DNA of 64,000 nucleotides. Source: Bacillus bingmayongensis. Its GTDB lineage: Bacteria; Bacillota; Bacilli; Bacillales; Bacillaceae_G. Of this stretch, positions 35,135 to 44,481 are shown piece by piece. The DNA lies in NCBI RefSeq assembly GCF_000299035.1, contig NZ_AKCS01000005.1:496001-560000 (forward strand), read 5' to 3'. Numbering within the stretch: the stretch's first letter is position 1; the number at the start of each line of letters is the position of its first letter. The notes under the pieces were generated by a model. That model was not told the origin of the DNA and made no database searches. It worked only from the letters and a program-made list of their open reading frames with translations. Both the position numbers and the translations under genes were made by a program.

Positions 35135-36379
35135 TTATTTCAATACATTTGCCTCTTCTGTTAATCTTAATAGGTTGTTTTTAATTTCAGCCATACTGAT
35201 ATTTTTTCTTGAAACACCAGTTTCCATTGCAGCACGCGCAACAGCATATGCTACATGCGGCACCACTCTAGGATCAAACGGATCTGGAATGACATAGTTT
35301 ACATGAAGCTCTTCTTCTGAAATTAACTCAGCTATTGCATAAACAGCTGCTAGCTTCATTTCTTCATTAATTTCTTTTGCTTGTACATCTAAAGCTCCAC
35401 GAAAAACTCCAGGGAATGCTAGTACATTATTTACTTGATTAGGAAAATCAGAACGACCTGTACCAACTACTAGTGCTCCAGCTATTTTTGCTTTATTAGG
35501 CATAATTTCAGGTGTAGGGTTAGCCATAGCAAAAATAATAGGATCATTATTCATAGAACGAATCATTTCCTCATCAACTACATCTGCAGCTGATACCCCA
35601 ATAAATACATCAGCACCAATAAGGGCGTCTGCTAATGTTCCCCGCTTCTGTTCTATGTTGGTAATACGAGCTATTTCTTCTTTAAGTGTATTCATGCCAA
35701 CAGGTCGGTTTTCATATATTATCCCTTTTGTGTCACACAAAATAACATTTTTTACATGCATATGAAGTAACAGCTTAACAATAGCTATCCCAGCAGCACC
35801 AGCGCCATTTACAACGATTTGTACATCTTCAATTTTTTTATTTGCTAACTTAAGAGCATTAATTAGGCCAGCAATAGTTACAATAGCTGTACCGTGTTGA
35901 TCATCATGAAAAATAGGAATATCACTAGATCTTCGTAAGCGCTCCTCAATTTCAAAGCATTGAGGTGCTGCAATGTCTTCTAAATTTATCCCCCCAAAAT
36001 TTGGTTCTAATAATTTAACAGCCTCAACAATCTTATCTGGATTATTAGTGTTTAAACAAATAGGAAAAGCATCAATCTCAGCAAACGACTTGAAAAGTAA
36101 AGCTTTTCCCTCCATTACTGGCATAGCTGCTTTAGGCCCAATATTCCCAAGACCTAGTACTGCAGTTCCATCGGATATAACTCCAACGAGATTCCCTTTC
36201 ATTGTATAATCATATACTTTACTTTCATCTTTATAAATCTCTAAGCATGGTTCAGCAACGCCTGGTGAGTAAGCAAGACTTAAATCTGTCGAATTTTGCA
36301 CTTTAACTTTAGGATAAACACCGATCTTGCCCTGTTTTTCTTTATGCATTTTTAATGCTTCATCGCGTAAAGGTGACAT
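35135..36379 (-). CDS. NAD(P)-dependent malic enzyme
   Basis: Oxidative decarboxylation of malate to pyruvate. 414 residues, the short bacterial form without a phosphotransacetylase domain. Motifs: catalytic Tyr in DYTMKGNLVGVISDGTAVLG, Lys in GKALLFK, metal-binding EDIAAPQCFEIEERL and FHDDQHGTAI, Rossmann VVNGAGAAGIAI, and DFPNQVNNVLAFPGVFRGAL. Closest remembered relative is B. subtilis YtsJ. No transporter or regulator is adjacent on the same strand. Confidence 0.95.
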   Translation of the reverse strand: MSPLRDEALKMHKEKQGKIGVYPKVKVQNSTDLSLAYSPGVAEPCLEIYKDESKVYDYTMKGNLVGVISDGTAVLGLGNIGPKAAMPVMEGKALLFKSFAEIDAFPICLNTNNPDKIVEAVKLLEPNFGGINLEDIAAPQCFEIEERLRRSSDIPIFHDDQHGTAIVTIAGLINALKLANKKIEDVQIVVNGAGAAGIAIVKLLLHMHVKNVILCDTKGIIYENRPVGMNTLKEEIARITNIEQKRGTLADALIGADVFIGVSAADVVDEEMIRSMNNDPIIFAMANPTPEIMPNKAKIAGALVVGTGRSDFPNQVNNVLAFPGVFRGALDVQAKEINEEMKLAAVYAIAELISEEELHVNYVIPDPFDPRVVPHVAYAVARAAMETGVSRKNISMAEIKNNLLRLTEEANVLK

Positions 36380-36724
36380 ATAATTTCGCTCCTCTAATTA
36401 AGTTTTTTATTTTCCTATAATTAAGTTAGGAATTGTTTAAAGCAAATTTTTTGTTAACTCATCTTAAACTTGATAGTTTATGACTATACGTGGGACTTCT
36501 AATATAATCATCATTTCTTTTTGATTGATTTCATATTCTTCTAAAAATTCAATTTCAGTTTATATTAATAGCTACAAAAAAAGACACAAACTAACGTTTT
36601 AAAATTTATTAATATTTCTTTTTTAATCCTTATTAACAGATTCAAATTTTTTGTTTTTGAGGTATTCAATTTCGTTAGGTTGATAGCGATGGTCTTTTTG
36701 CTCGTTCCTATGTATTAGTAATCA
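36380..36724. other. Gap with two minus-strand coding-like scraps
   Basis: About 36482-36550 reads EIEFLEEYEINQKEMMIILEV and 36628-36700 reads NEQKDHRYQPNEIEYLKN ending VNKD and a stop. Neither has a start codon, and they may be gene tails. Near 36675 TTAGGTTGATAGCGATGG recalls an IS231-type end. Confidence 0.4.
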
Positions 36725-37717
36725 TTATTTATTTTTATAACCTTTTAACATATCTTTTGAATAGCGATTTGGGTATAAAGCATTTAACATCTCGTATGGA
36801 CTACCATTCCAATACCTTCTTAATGGCGTCCATAATTTATGTTTTATTAACCACCTTTGTGTGTAAGTAGATAGTAATTGCTCCTCTGTTAGTTTTTCCT
36901 TTTCTTCAATAGTCCATTTCAGCGCCTCTAATGCTTTTTTTTCGGTCCAAAATCCGGTAGGTGTAAATTTAAATTCCCATTCTTTATTTTGACCCGGATA
37001 TAATTCATTGAGCATAGAGTACGGACTGTTCTTCCATAATATCTGACAAGGAGAGATTAATTTATGAATAGTTAGCCATTTTACACTGTAAACTTGTAAT
37101 AATTGAGCAGGCGTTAACTTTTCTTTCTCTTCAATAGTCCATCTTAGTGCCTCTAATGCTTTATCTTTGGTCCAAAACTTGTTTGGAGTCATACTAAATT
37201 CCCATTCTTTAAATTTATTAGGATATAAAGCGTTTATCATTGCATAAGGGCTACCATTCCAATACATAACTAATGGCGCACTGAGTTTATTTTCTTTTAT
37301 CCATTTTTTTCCGTATATCTTTAGTAGTTGTACTTTACTTAGCTGTTCTTTTTCTTCAATAGTCCATTTTAATACTTCAAGAGCTTTTTCTTTAGTCCAA
37401 AAATTTAAAGGTGCCATACCAAATTCCCACTCTTTAAATCTATTGGGATATAAGTCTTCAATCATTTTATAGGGACTATTATCATAACCATGTTTGAGCG
37501 CACCGAGTAATCGATATTTTATAATTAAAGGCGTATTCCATTTTTGTTTAATATCCTCTTCATTCCACTTTAAAATTGTTTCAATTAAATATTTTGTTAC
37601 TCTTCTAGATAGATCTCTATTGTCATCTTCTTTCCATGTATTCGCCGGGAACCTACTTCTTTTACCGTCTAATACTTCTTGATAGATTTCCTCTATTTTC
37701 ACTGCTCTTGTTTGCAC
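36725..37717 (-). CDS. DUF4046-type protein with repeated FWT/WTIEEKE modules
   Basis: 330 residues. Residues 1-95 are a distinct N-terminal segment (EEIYQEVLDGKRSRFPANTW) as in DUF4046 proteins of the B. cereus group. Then come three copies of a 75-residue module with phase marks FWT at 106, 181 and 256, WTIEEKE at 118, 193 and 268, and NGSPY or NSPY with ML.ALYP at the end. The last line of the N-terminal part (NSPYKMIEDLYPNRFKEWEF) is a fourth partial copy. Basic and aromatic-rich; a nucleic-acid-binding role is a guess. Confidence 0.8.
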   Translation of the reverse strand: MQTRAVKIEEIYQEVLDGKRSRFPANTWKEDDNRDLSRRVTKYLIETILKWNEEDIKQKWNTPLIIKYRLLGALKHGYDNSPYKMIEDLYPNRFKEWEFGMAPLNFWTKEKALEVLKWTIEEKEQLSKVQLLKIYGKKWIKENKLSAPLVMYWNGSPYAMINALYPNKFKEWEFSMTPNKFWTKDKALEALRWTIEEKEKLTPAQLLQVYSVKWLTIHKLISPCQILWKNSPYSMLNELYPGQNKEWEFKFTPTGFWTEKKALEALKWTIEEKEKLTEEQLLSTYTQRWLIKHKLWTPLRRYWNGSPYEMLNALYPNRYSKDMLKGYKNK

Positions 37718-37827
37718 TTCAAAACTTCCTCCTATTTAAACTAGTAAAGGACATGTGACGATATCCCTTTCTCCCCTAATGCAAAATAAAACACCCTTAT
37801 TAACTGCTGTTATTTACTTTATGGAGT

Positions 37828-37950
37828 AGAAGCGTTGCATATGATGAAGAAAGAACAAACATTTAATAGAATCATTTCTCTAATTTATAATAAAGATGAC
37901 ATGAAAAAACAAAAAGTTACAAAAATTTTCAATTTAAAATTTTTGTAACT
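37828..37950 (+). pseudogene. IS6-family transposase C-terminal scrap
   Basis: Reads YGVEALHMMKKEQTFNRIISL, ending NKDD. The first part matches the C-terminus of IS240-like transposases (GVEAMHMIKK in the copy at 22371-23172). Followed by AAAATTTT-type hairpin sequence and then the terminal repeat of the next fragment. Confidence 0.65.
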
Positions 37951-37953
37951 AAG

Positions 37954-38218
37954 GTTCTGGTGCAAAGTTTTTTAACACATAGTAACATGAGAAGATTATG
38001 GTCAATTTATATGTATTTGTTAATAAATTTTTGTAATTCGTTATACGCTGAAAAGACGGAGTCTGATTGAAGACTTCGTCTTTGTTTGCATATGACACGA
38101 AGTGTTTCTATCCCTTTTATCTTACGTGAGGTATGACGAGGAATTTGAAATCCTAAGGAACGAGCGAAACGGAGCTTCACGTGTCGACGTGCTTGCTCAA
38201 TGAGATTATTGAGGTATA
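37954..38218 (-). pseudogene. IS6-family transposase 3' end, different subtype
   Basis: On the minus strand: YLNNLIEQARRHVKLRFARS, then LGFQIPRHTSRKIKGIETLR, VICKQRRSLQS and a stop, followed by TTTGCACCAGAACC at the terminus. This is the C-terminal third of an IS6 transposase of another subtype than the IS240-like copies. It lies just upstream of the LysR gene. Confidence 0.82.
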
Positions 38219-38399
38219 TTAATATTTCAAATCATAATACAATTCAATTATTTATATGATAATAATAGGTTAAAACTATGATATGCTACATATCTCCATA
38301 AGTGAGCTTTTATAAAAATTCACCTAGAAAGAGATTACTAAACTACTTTATTCCTCTAAGCATAATAAATTTTAAATAATAAAATCGGGAGGCATTAGG

Positions 38400-39308
38400 A
38401 TAGAATTAAGACAACTTGAATATTTTCGTGCAGTATGTGAGGAACTTCACTTCACGAGAGCTGCAGAAAAGGTTGGAAGTTCCCAACCTGCCTTAAGCCA
38501 ACAAATTCGTTTATTAGAGTATGAGATTGGAACACCTTTATTTAATCGAATTGGTAAAAAGACGGCACTTACAGAATCAGGAAGACTACTTCTGAGGCAC
38601 ACCCAGAACATTTTTGATGAATTAGAACAAGCACAAACTGCTATAAAGGAATTAAACGGACTCCAGAGAGGAAGTATATCTATCGGAACATTGTTAACAG
38701 TTGAAAACTACTTAATTCCACCAGCATTACTGAGTTTTCATCATTTATACCCTAATATTGAGGTATCCGTGCTTGGGTTAAGCACAGGAGATATTATGAA
38801 AAATTTGTTAGAAAATAAGTTAGATATAGGTATTGTTTTTTTACCTATGAATAATAATGAATTAGAAACTATCTCATTGTATAAAGAGGATCTTGCCCTC
38901 GCTGTACCTAATGAGCATCCATTAGAGGTCAAAGATATGGTAAGTTTGGAAGTATTGCGTACAACGCCTTCCATTTTACTTCCTGAAAGCTACTTTATAA
39001 GACAACTTATCAATAAATCTTGTAATGAATTGGGATTTCTACCTCGGCCAATCCTTGAAATAACAACTATGGAATCTTTAATTAACATGGTCGTAAAAGG
39101 AATAGGCATAACCATATTACCTAGGCCTTACTTAGAGTGTCTTAATAATAATAAAATAAGAATTATTCCTAGTCTAAATTCTAATCTTTCTCGAGAAGTG
39201 GGAATTATCTATAGAAAGGATAAGTATATGAGTACTGCTACACATATTTTTGTTGAACAGTTAAAAGCCACCACAATTGATTTAAATTTGGTAACAGGTA
39301 ATTCATGA
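38400..39308 (+). CDS. LysR-family regulator with non-standard (ATA) start
   Basis: 302 residues. The N-terminal winged HTH is complete (ELRQLEYFRAVCEELHFTRA, VGSSQPALSQQIRLLEYEIG) and is followed by a co-inducer domain (from GSISIGTLLTVENYL). The family normally starts M-E-L-R; here that position is ATA (38400-38402), seven bases after GGGAGG. No ATG, GTG or TTG lies in a fitting place, and the first standard start (TTG 38691) would lose the DNA-binding domain. Either initiation occurs at ATA or ATG mutated to ATA and the gene is weak or dead. Target genes unknown. Confidence 0.8.
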   Translation: MELRQLEYFRAVCEELHFTRAAEKVGSSQPALSQQIRLLEYEIGTPLFNRIGKKTALTESGRLLLRHTQNIFDELEQAQTAIKELNGLQRGSISIGTLLTVENYLIPPALLSFHHLYPNIEVSVLGLSTGDIMKNLLENKLDIGIVFLPMNNNELETISLYKEDLALAVPNEHPLEVKDMVSLEVLRTTPSILLPESYFIRQLINKSCNELGFLPRPILEITTMESLINMVVKGIGITILPRPYLECLNNNKIRIIPSLNSNLSREVGIIYRKDKYMSTATHIFVEQLKATTIDLNLVTGNS

Positions 39309-39508
39309 ATGCAGTGGAAATTCCTATTCCATAAGATTAGGAAGGACTCGTAAAGCAAAAAATGCACAATTGATTAACAACTAGGTACGTAAAATTGTCA
39401 TTAACCCATGTATCAGAGAAGCCACTACAGATTCACTTGAAATTAATGGGATTTTGGAATAACCATTTATGTACTTTAACATATGAATCCACGAATACTA
39501 AATAAAAA

Positions 39509-39545
39509 TAAAAGACTTATGCGAATAAAGCACATAAGTCTTTTT
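39509..39545 (-). terminator. Terminator of the kinase-regulator operon
   Basis: AAAGACTTATG (39511-39521) and CATAAGTCTTT (39533-39543) pair across an 11-base loop with A and T runs outside, overlapping the kinase stop codon. Confidence 0.75.
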
Positions 39546-40974
39546 AATCTTGTACGAGATTCTTATTGTAACCAGCTTTAGGCAAAATGATTTGAAATTT
39601 CGTTTTTCCTTCGTCTGTATGTAAATAAATTTGACCTCCATGTTTCTCCGCAATATGTTTTGAAATAGTTAAACCGAGACCTGTTCCCCCATCACTTTTT
39701 CTTGATTGGTCTCCCCTGAAAAATGCTTCAAATACTTTTTCTTTTATAGGATTAGGAATACCAATGCCATCATCGATGATATTAATATGTACCTTTTGAG
39801 TATCTTCGATAAGCGAAACGAAGACATTTGTTCCTTCTGGGTTGTATTTTAAGGCGTTGGACAGTACGTTAGAAATGGCTCGATATAACAATGTATAGTT
39901 AAAAGAAACGAGTATTTCCTGAGGAGGGATTTCAAATTGAAATCGAAAGTGTTTTTCTTCAAATAGTCCATAATATTCGGCAGCTATTTCACGAATAAAT
40001 TCAGAAATATCCAGTGCTTCAGTTACAAATGGATAGTCAGGGCTTTCAAGTTTAGACAATTCAAATACATCCTCAATTAATTCTGTAACGAGTCGTGCTT
40101 TTGTATGTATGATACGTAAAGCTTGCTGTTTCTTCGTTTCCTCCTTAATAAGGCCCATTTGCAGTGCTTCAACATAGCCCTGAATAGTTGTAATAGGAGT
40201 TTTCAAATCATGAGAGATATGAACAAGCATGCGCTGCTTACTTTCTTCTAATTGTTTTTTATCCTTTTCTGTTTTTTCTAGCTTTTCGGCCATAAGGTTA
40301 AAGTAATTCTGTATTTTTATTAATTCATAGTTTGCCTTAAAATGAAGCCGTTTGTAGTAATGGCCATTCGTAATGTTTCTAATTCCATTAGCGATTGAAA
40401 GTAATGGATTGGTTATTTTCATAGCCATCCAGCGGCTATATATATAGACATTAATCCCGAATAAAAGGAGAAAAAGGAGACAGGTTTGAAGCAGCAATGT
40501 TGTAAAATCCGTAATATGGTCTTTTGCTGCACTTGTTACTGTGAATTCTTGCTTTATATATGTTTTGGGAATCTTAATGAGACAATAAGCGTTTTTCCCG
40601 TCTTTTGTTTTAAATGGTGCTAAAGAAGTGTGATACGAATTTTCCTTTTGGTCATAAAAAAGCCTGTTTAATTCTTTTTCTGTATAGGCGTATGAGTTAT
40701 CTTGTTTTTTCCCTTTAACATAAATAACTTGCAAATCTTCATCCAGAATTTCTACCCAACCGTTAAATGACTCTATTGCACCAGAGCGAATGTTTGAGTA
40801 GTCCTGTCGTACAATTTCATGCGCTCTTAAATTAGATAACACAGTATTATCGAACTTCTGTTTCATTTGAAAATTTAAAATGACAAGTAGGACAACGACA
40901 GTAATCCCAACAGTTAATGAGAAGAAAACATACGTCTTAATTAAGGTGTTAAATATTTTATTTTTATCGCTCAT
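39544..40974 (-). CDS. Sensor histidine kinase with HAMP domain
   Basis: 476 residues: membrane segment about 10-33, an extracytoplasmic sensor of about 125 residues, a second segment near 165-187 (LLLQTCLLFLLLFGINVYIY), HAMP (ITNPLLSIANGIRNITNGHY), HisKA H-box HISHDLKTPITTIQGY, and HATPase_c motifs SNALKYNPEG, DDGIGIPNPI and GGTGLGLTISKHI. All look intact. It overlaps the regulator gene by 11 bp. The pair probably controls the divergent peptidase and beta-lactamase-like genes. Confidence 0.93.
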   Translation of the reverse strand: MSDKNKIFNTLIKTYVFFSLTVGITVVVLLVILNFQMKQKFDNTVLSNLRAHEIVRQDYSNIRSGAIESFNGWVEILDEDLQVIYVKGKKQDNSYAYTEKELNRLFYDQKENSYHTSLAPFKTKDGKNAYCLIKIPKTYIKQEFTVTSAAKDHITDFTTLLLQTCLLFLLLFGINVYIYSRWMAMKITNPLLSIANGIRNITNGHYYKRLHFKANYELIKIQNYFNLMAEKLEKTEKDKKQLEESKQRMLVHISHDLKTPITTIQGYVEALQMGLIKEETKKQQALRIIHTKARLVTELIEDVFELSKLESPDYPFVTEALDISEFIREIAAEYYGLFEEKHFRFQFEIPPQEILVSFNYTLLYRAISNVLSNALKYNPEGTNVFVSLIEDTQKVHINIIDDGIGIPNPIKEKVFEAFFRGDQSRKSDGGTGLGLTISKHIAEKHGGQIYLHTDEGKTKFQIILPKAGYNKNLVQD

Positions 40975-41680
40975 TTAATTCTTCCTTCTTCGCAAATCGA
41001 TAACCTAAGCCTCGTACAGTCTTTAAATATACTGGATTTCTTGGATAATCTTCTATTTTTTCTCGCAATCTACTGATTTGAACCATAATAGTATTGTCAT
41101 CTGAATAATAATGATCAGACCATACATTCTCAAAAATTTGTTTTTTTGTAAAAATACGACCTGGCTCTCCCATAAATAGCTTCAATAATTTATACTCTAG
41201 AGCGCTAAGTTTAATTTCGCGCCCTCGCTTGTAAAGAATACAAGAGTGGTGATCCAACACCAAGTCGTTAAAGTGCGTTTGAGAGTGCTCATAATTTGAA
41301 GAGCTAACATTAAAATCATATGTTCTTCGAAGTTGAGCTTGGATTCGTGCTAATACCTCCAACAAACTGAATGGTTTGGATATAAAATCATCTGCTCCTA
41401 GCCCTAGTCCCATAATTTTATCCATTTCCTGATTTTTGGCAGAAAGAATAATGATAGGCATTTTGTACTCTTTCCGAACTAGTTTAATCAATTCGTATCC
41501 ATTAACCTTCGGCATCATAATGTCAATAATAGCTAGGTCAATTCTATATTTCTGTATCAATTTTAAAGCTGATTTACCATCATGTGCTTCCAGTATCGAA
41601 AAGCCTTCCATTTCCAAAAAAAGTCTTAATACCTCTATAATTTCAGGCTCATCATCGACGATTATAATATTTCTCCTCAT
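40964..41680 (-). CDS. OmpR-family response regulator
   Basis: 238 residues: receiver with DDE at 9-11, phosphoacceptor Asp in LAIIDIMMPKVNG and Lys in FISKPFS; winged-helix C-terminus with LSALEYKLLKLFMGEPGRIF and TVRGLGYRFAK. A strong RBS (GGAGGAAG) precedes the ATG. Cotranscribed with the kinase downstream and divergent from the peptidase gene; the repeated TGTAAGAT motifs between them are candidate binding sites. Confidence 0.93.
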   Translation of the reverse strand: MRRNIIIVDDEPEIIEVLRLFLEMEGFSILEAHDGKSALKLIQKYRIDLAIIDIMMPKVNGYELIKLVRKEYKMPIIILSAKNQEMDKIMGLGLGADDFISKPFSLLEVLARIQAQLRRTYDFNVSSSNYEHSQTHFNDLVLDHHSCILYKRGREIKLSALEYKLLKLFMGEPGRIFTKKQIFENVWSDHYYSDDNTIMVQISRLREKIEDYPRNPVYLKTVRGLGYRFAKKEELNER

Positions 41681-41736
41681 CTTCCTCCTCCGTTTCTACT
41701 AAGTTAAAATCTTGCTTAAAACTAAAATTTTCCTTT

Positions 41737-41937
41737 TGTAAGATTATTGTAAGATAAATGAAAGTTGGAGGAAAGAGTAACATTGTAAGATGATGTTATC
41801 TTACATAGAAATGTAAGATCAAAAAACTCTGCTAATATCAAAGAAATTTAAAAAGCTTGTACATCATGATACTTACATATCAGGTGGCTTGAAATGATGC
41901 ATTTGATGAAAAGATAGGTGCAGAGCGCATGTAAGAT
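41737..41937. promoter_or_regulatory. Array of TGTAAGAT motifs in a divergent promoter region
   Basis: TGTAAGAT occurs on the plus strand at 41737, 41748 (11-bp spacing, one helical turn), 41784, 41812 and 41930, and inverted (ATCTTACA) at 41798. Direct repeats with 10-11 bp spacing are the usual operator type of OmpR-family regulators. That makes these the natural target of the regulator at 40964-41680, controlling itself and the peptidase operon. Confidence 0.65.
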
Positions 41938-42077
41938 CTTTCCAATCTAAAAAGAATTCACCCATAAGCTGTTTAGATTAGTGTTTTATGTAAGCCCTTG
42001 AATATGAGAAAAATGAATGGTTCTATGTTTTTACTGCACTAAAGTGGATGTTAGAAATAATTAAAGGAGTGATAGAT

Positions 42078-44402
42078 ATGACATTATCAGTAACCAATGA
42101 ACAGTATGAGAAAGCAGAGCGTCTGCTTTCTTGGAACGCTATAAAAGATGTATTTAACGGTAAAGTCTTTCCTAACTGGTTAGATAAAGGAAGCCGCTTT
42201 TGGTATCAAAAAGATATTCGAAAAGAAAGCAAACGCGGCAAACAATTTGTATTAATGAATCCACAGTCAAATACTAAAGAACCTGCTTTCGATCATGTTA
42301 AACTTGCAGATTCCCTCTCAAGTGTTATTTCACGTGAAGTTGATTCAGATAACCTTCCCTTCAACTCTTTTACCTTTGTCAATGACGAGAAGGCTATTCA
42401 ATTTGAAGTAGATGAATCCACGTGGATTTGCGATCTAACTAAATATCAGTGTAAACAAATCAGGACTAAAAAATTACCTGCGCATGAACTTCCATCTCCT
42501 GATGGGCGTTGGGCTGCGTTTATCAAGGGATATAACTTATTTGTGCGTTCTTTAGAAACAGGACAAATCATCCAATTAACTCATGATGGTAAGCGATACT
42601 ATGATTATGGTACTCAACTGGAATCAGAAACTTCCGTTATCCTTAAACGATTATCTAACCAAAAGGTTCCACCAGCAGTACTGTGGTCTCCAGATTCCAA
42701 ACAAATTTTGACACACCGGCTTGATCAACGTAATGTGCGAAAAATGACCCTTATACAGTCTGTTCCTTCTGAAGATGCAAAGCCACCTGTCGTTCATTCA
42801 TACCATTATCCGCTAGTCGGAGATAAACACCTTCCATTAGCCCAATTTGTAATTTGTGATATTGAACAGCAATCGATGATTCAATTGGATACAGAACCTA
42901 TGATTACTGGATTATTCTCACCACTCAGCCCTATTTGTCAAACAGCTTATTGGACAAATGATAGCGACTTAGTTTATTTCACAAAAATGGCTCGCGATTA
43001 TCGATCTATGCAGTTTGTTGTCGCTAATGCAAAAACTGGTAAAACTCAAACTTTGTTAAAGGAGAAAAGTGAAACATTCCTATTTACAGACCTCTACAAC
43101 ATTAAAAGTGGAAAAGGAGGTATAAATGTCCAATGGTTATCCCATGATAACTCTTTTATTTGGCATTCGGAGCGGGACGGATGGTCACACCTTTATCTTT
43201 ATGATAGTCGTACAGGAAGACTAAAAAATAGAATTACCTCTGGACCTTGGACAGTCCGGCGACTCATTGGTGTTGATGAAAAAGAAGGATGGGTGTATTT
43301 TACTGCAAGTGGCCGAGAACCGGAACGGGACCCTTATTTTCAGCACCTTTATCGAGTTCGGTTAGATGGATCAGACTTAGTGCTGCTTACCCCGGAGAAT
43401 ACCGAGCATAACGTGTCTGTTTCTCCTGATTATTGTTTTTTTGTAGATACTTTTTCGCGTGTGGATATGCCACCTAAATCAGTTTTGCGTTCAACAGATG
43501 GAAAATTAATTTGTACATTAGAGCAAGCTGATATTGAACTTCTCTTATCAAATGGATATCAAATGCCAAAGCGTTTCACTGTCAAGGCTGCCGATGGGAT
43601 AACGAATTTGTACGGAATACTGATTCCTCCTGCAAAAATAAACAAAGGTTGTAAATATCCCATTCTAGATTATATTTATGGTGGCCCTCAAATAACCCAC
43701 ACACCGAAAGAATTTACTTGGGGGGGAGAGTATGCATTAGGGCTACCATTTGATCAAGTGGGCGGTGCTCAATCTTTTGCACAGCTTGGCTTTGCTGTTA
43801 TTCTAATGGACGGAAGAGGTACTCCTTATAGGTCAAAGGAATTTCATGATTTTTCTGACGGGAGACTGGAATGGTCTGCAGGACTTGAGGATCATGTAGT
43901 AGCTATTAAGCAGCTTGCAGAGCAGTATCCTTTTCTAGATTCAAAAAAAGTAGGTATTTACGGTGAGTCTGGAGGAGGTTATGCAGCTGCTCGAGCTATA
44001 CTGACTTATCCGGATGTATATAAGGTAGCCGTATCAGGGTGCGGGAACCATGATCAACGCTTATACCTAGCGGCTTGGGGAGAACGTTTTCAAGGACTTT
44101 TCAATTCAGAACTATACCGTGAACAAGATAACACGAAATTGGTTAAGAACCTAAATGGAAAATTACTTTTGGTGACAGGAGACCTGGATGATAACGTCCA
44201 TCCTGCTTTAAGCATGCGAATGGTGAATGCTTTGATTAAAGAAAACAAAGACTTTGACCTACTGATTCTTCCAAATCAAATGCATGAAGTTTCAGAAGAT
44301 GTTTACTTTATACGTCGACGATGGGACTATTTTATACGAAACCTAATGGAAGTAGAACCACCAAAAGAGTATGCGATTAATGCCCCCATGTTTCCAGGAT
44401 GA
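42078..44402 (+). CDS. S9 family prolyl oligopeptidase (DPP IV-like)
   Basis: 774 residues from the ATG at 42078, ten bases after AAAGGAG; a longer start lacks an RBS. The N-terminal beta-propeller (about 90-490) is of DPPIV_N type (SPDGRWAAFIKGYNLFVRSL, WSPDSKQILTHRLD). The C-terminal alpha/beta hydrolase has the nucleophile in YGESGGGYAA (Ser near 630), the Asp in TGDLDDNVHP (near 703) and His in PNQMHEVSED (near 736). No signal peptide, so cytoplasmic. It cleaves short peptides, probably after Pro. Followed 80 bp later by the beta-lactamase-like gene. Confidence 0.92.
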   Translation: MTLSVTNEQYEKAERLLSWNAIKDVFNGKVFPNWLDKGSRFWYQKDIRKESKRGKQFVLMNPQSNTKEPAFDHVKLADSLSSVISREVDSDNLPFNSFTFVNDEKAIQFEVDESTWICDLTKYQCKQIRTKKLPAHELPSPDGRWAAFIKGYNLFVRSLETGQIIQLTHDGKRYYDYGTQLESETSVILKRLSNQKVPPAVLWSPDSKQILTHRLDQRNVRKMTLIQSVPSEDAKPPVVHSYHYPLVGDKHLPLAQFVICDIEQQSMIQLDTEPMITGLFSPLSPICQTAYWTNDSDLVYFTKMARDYRSMQFVVANAKTGKTQTLLKEKSETFLFTDLYNIKSGKGGINVQWLSHDNSFIWHSERDGWSHLYLYDSRTGRLKNRITSGPWTVRRLIGVDEKEGWVYFTASGREPERDPYFQHLYRVRLDGSDLVLLTPENTEHNVSVSPDYCFFVDTFSRVDMPPKSVLRSTDGKLICTLEQADIELLLSNGYQMPKRFTVKAADGITNLYGILIPPAKINKGCKYPILDYIYGGPQITHTPKEFTWGGEYALGLPFDQVGGAQSFAQLGFAVILMDGRGTPYRSKEFHDFSDGRLEWSAGLEDHVVAIKQLAEQYPFLDSKKVGIYGESGGGYAAARAILTYPDVYKVAVSGCGNHDQRLYLAAWGERFQGLFNSELYREQDNTKLVKNLNGKLLLVTGDLDDNVHPALSMRMVNALIKENKDFDLLILPNQMHEVSEDVYFIRRRWDYFIRNLMEVEPPKEYAINAPMFPG

Positions 44403-44481
44403 TGCACAGATAGTATTATCTATTAACCAATGAAATAGCTAACTTATATAGAAAATAATGAGTTAAGTTAGGAGAATCATT

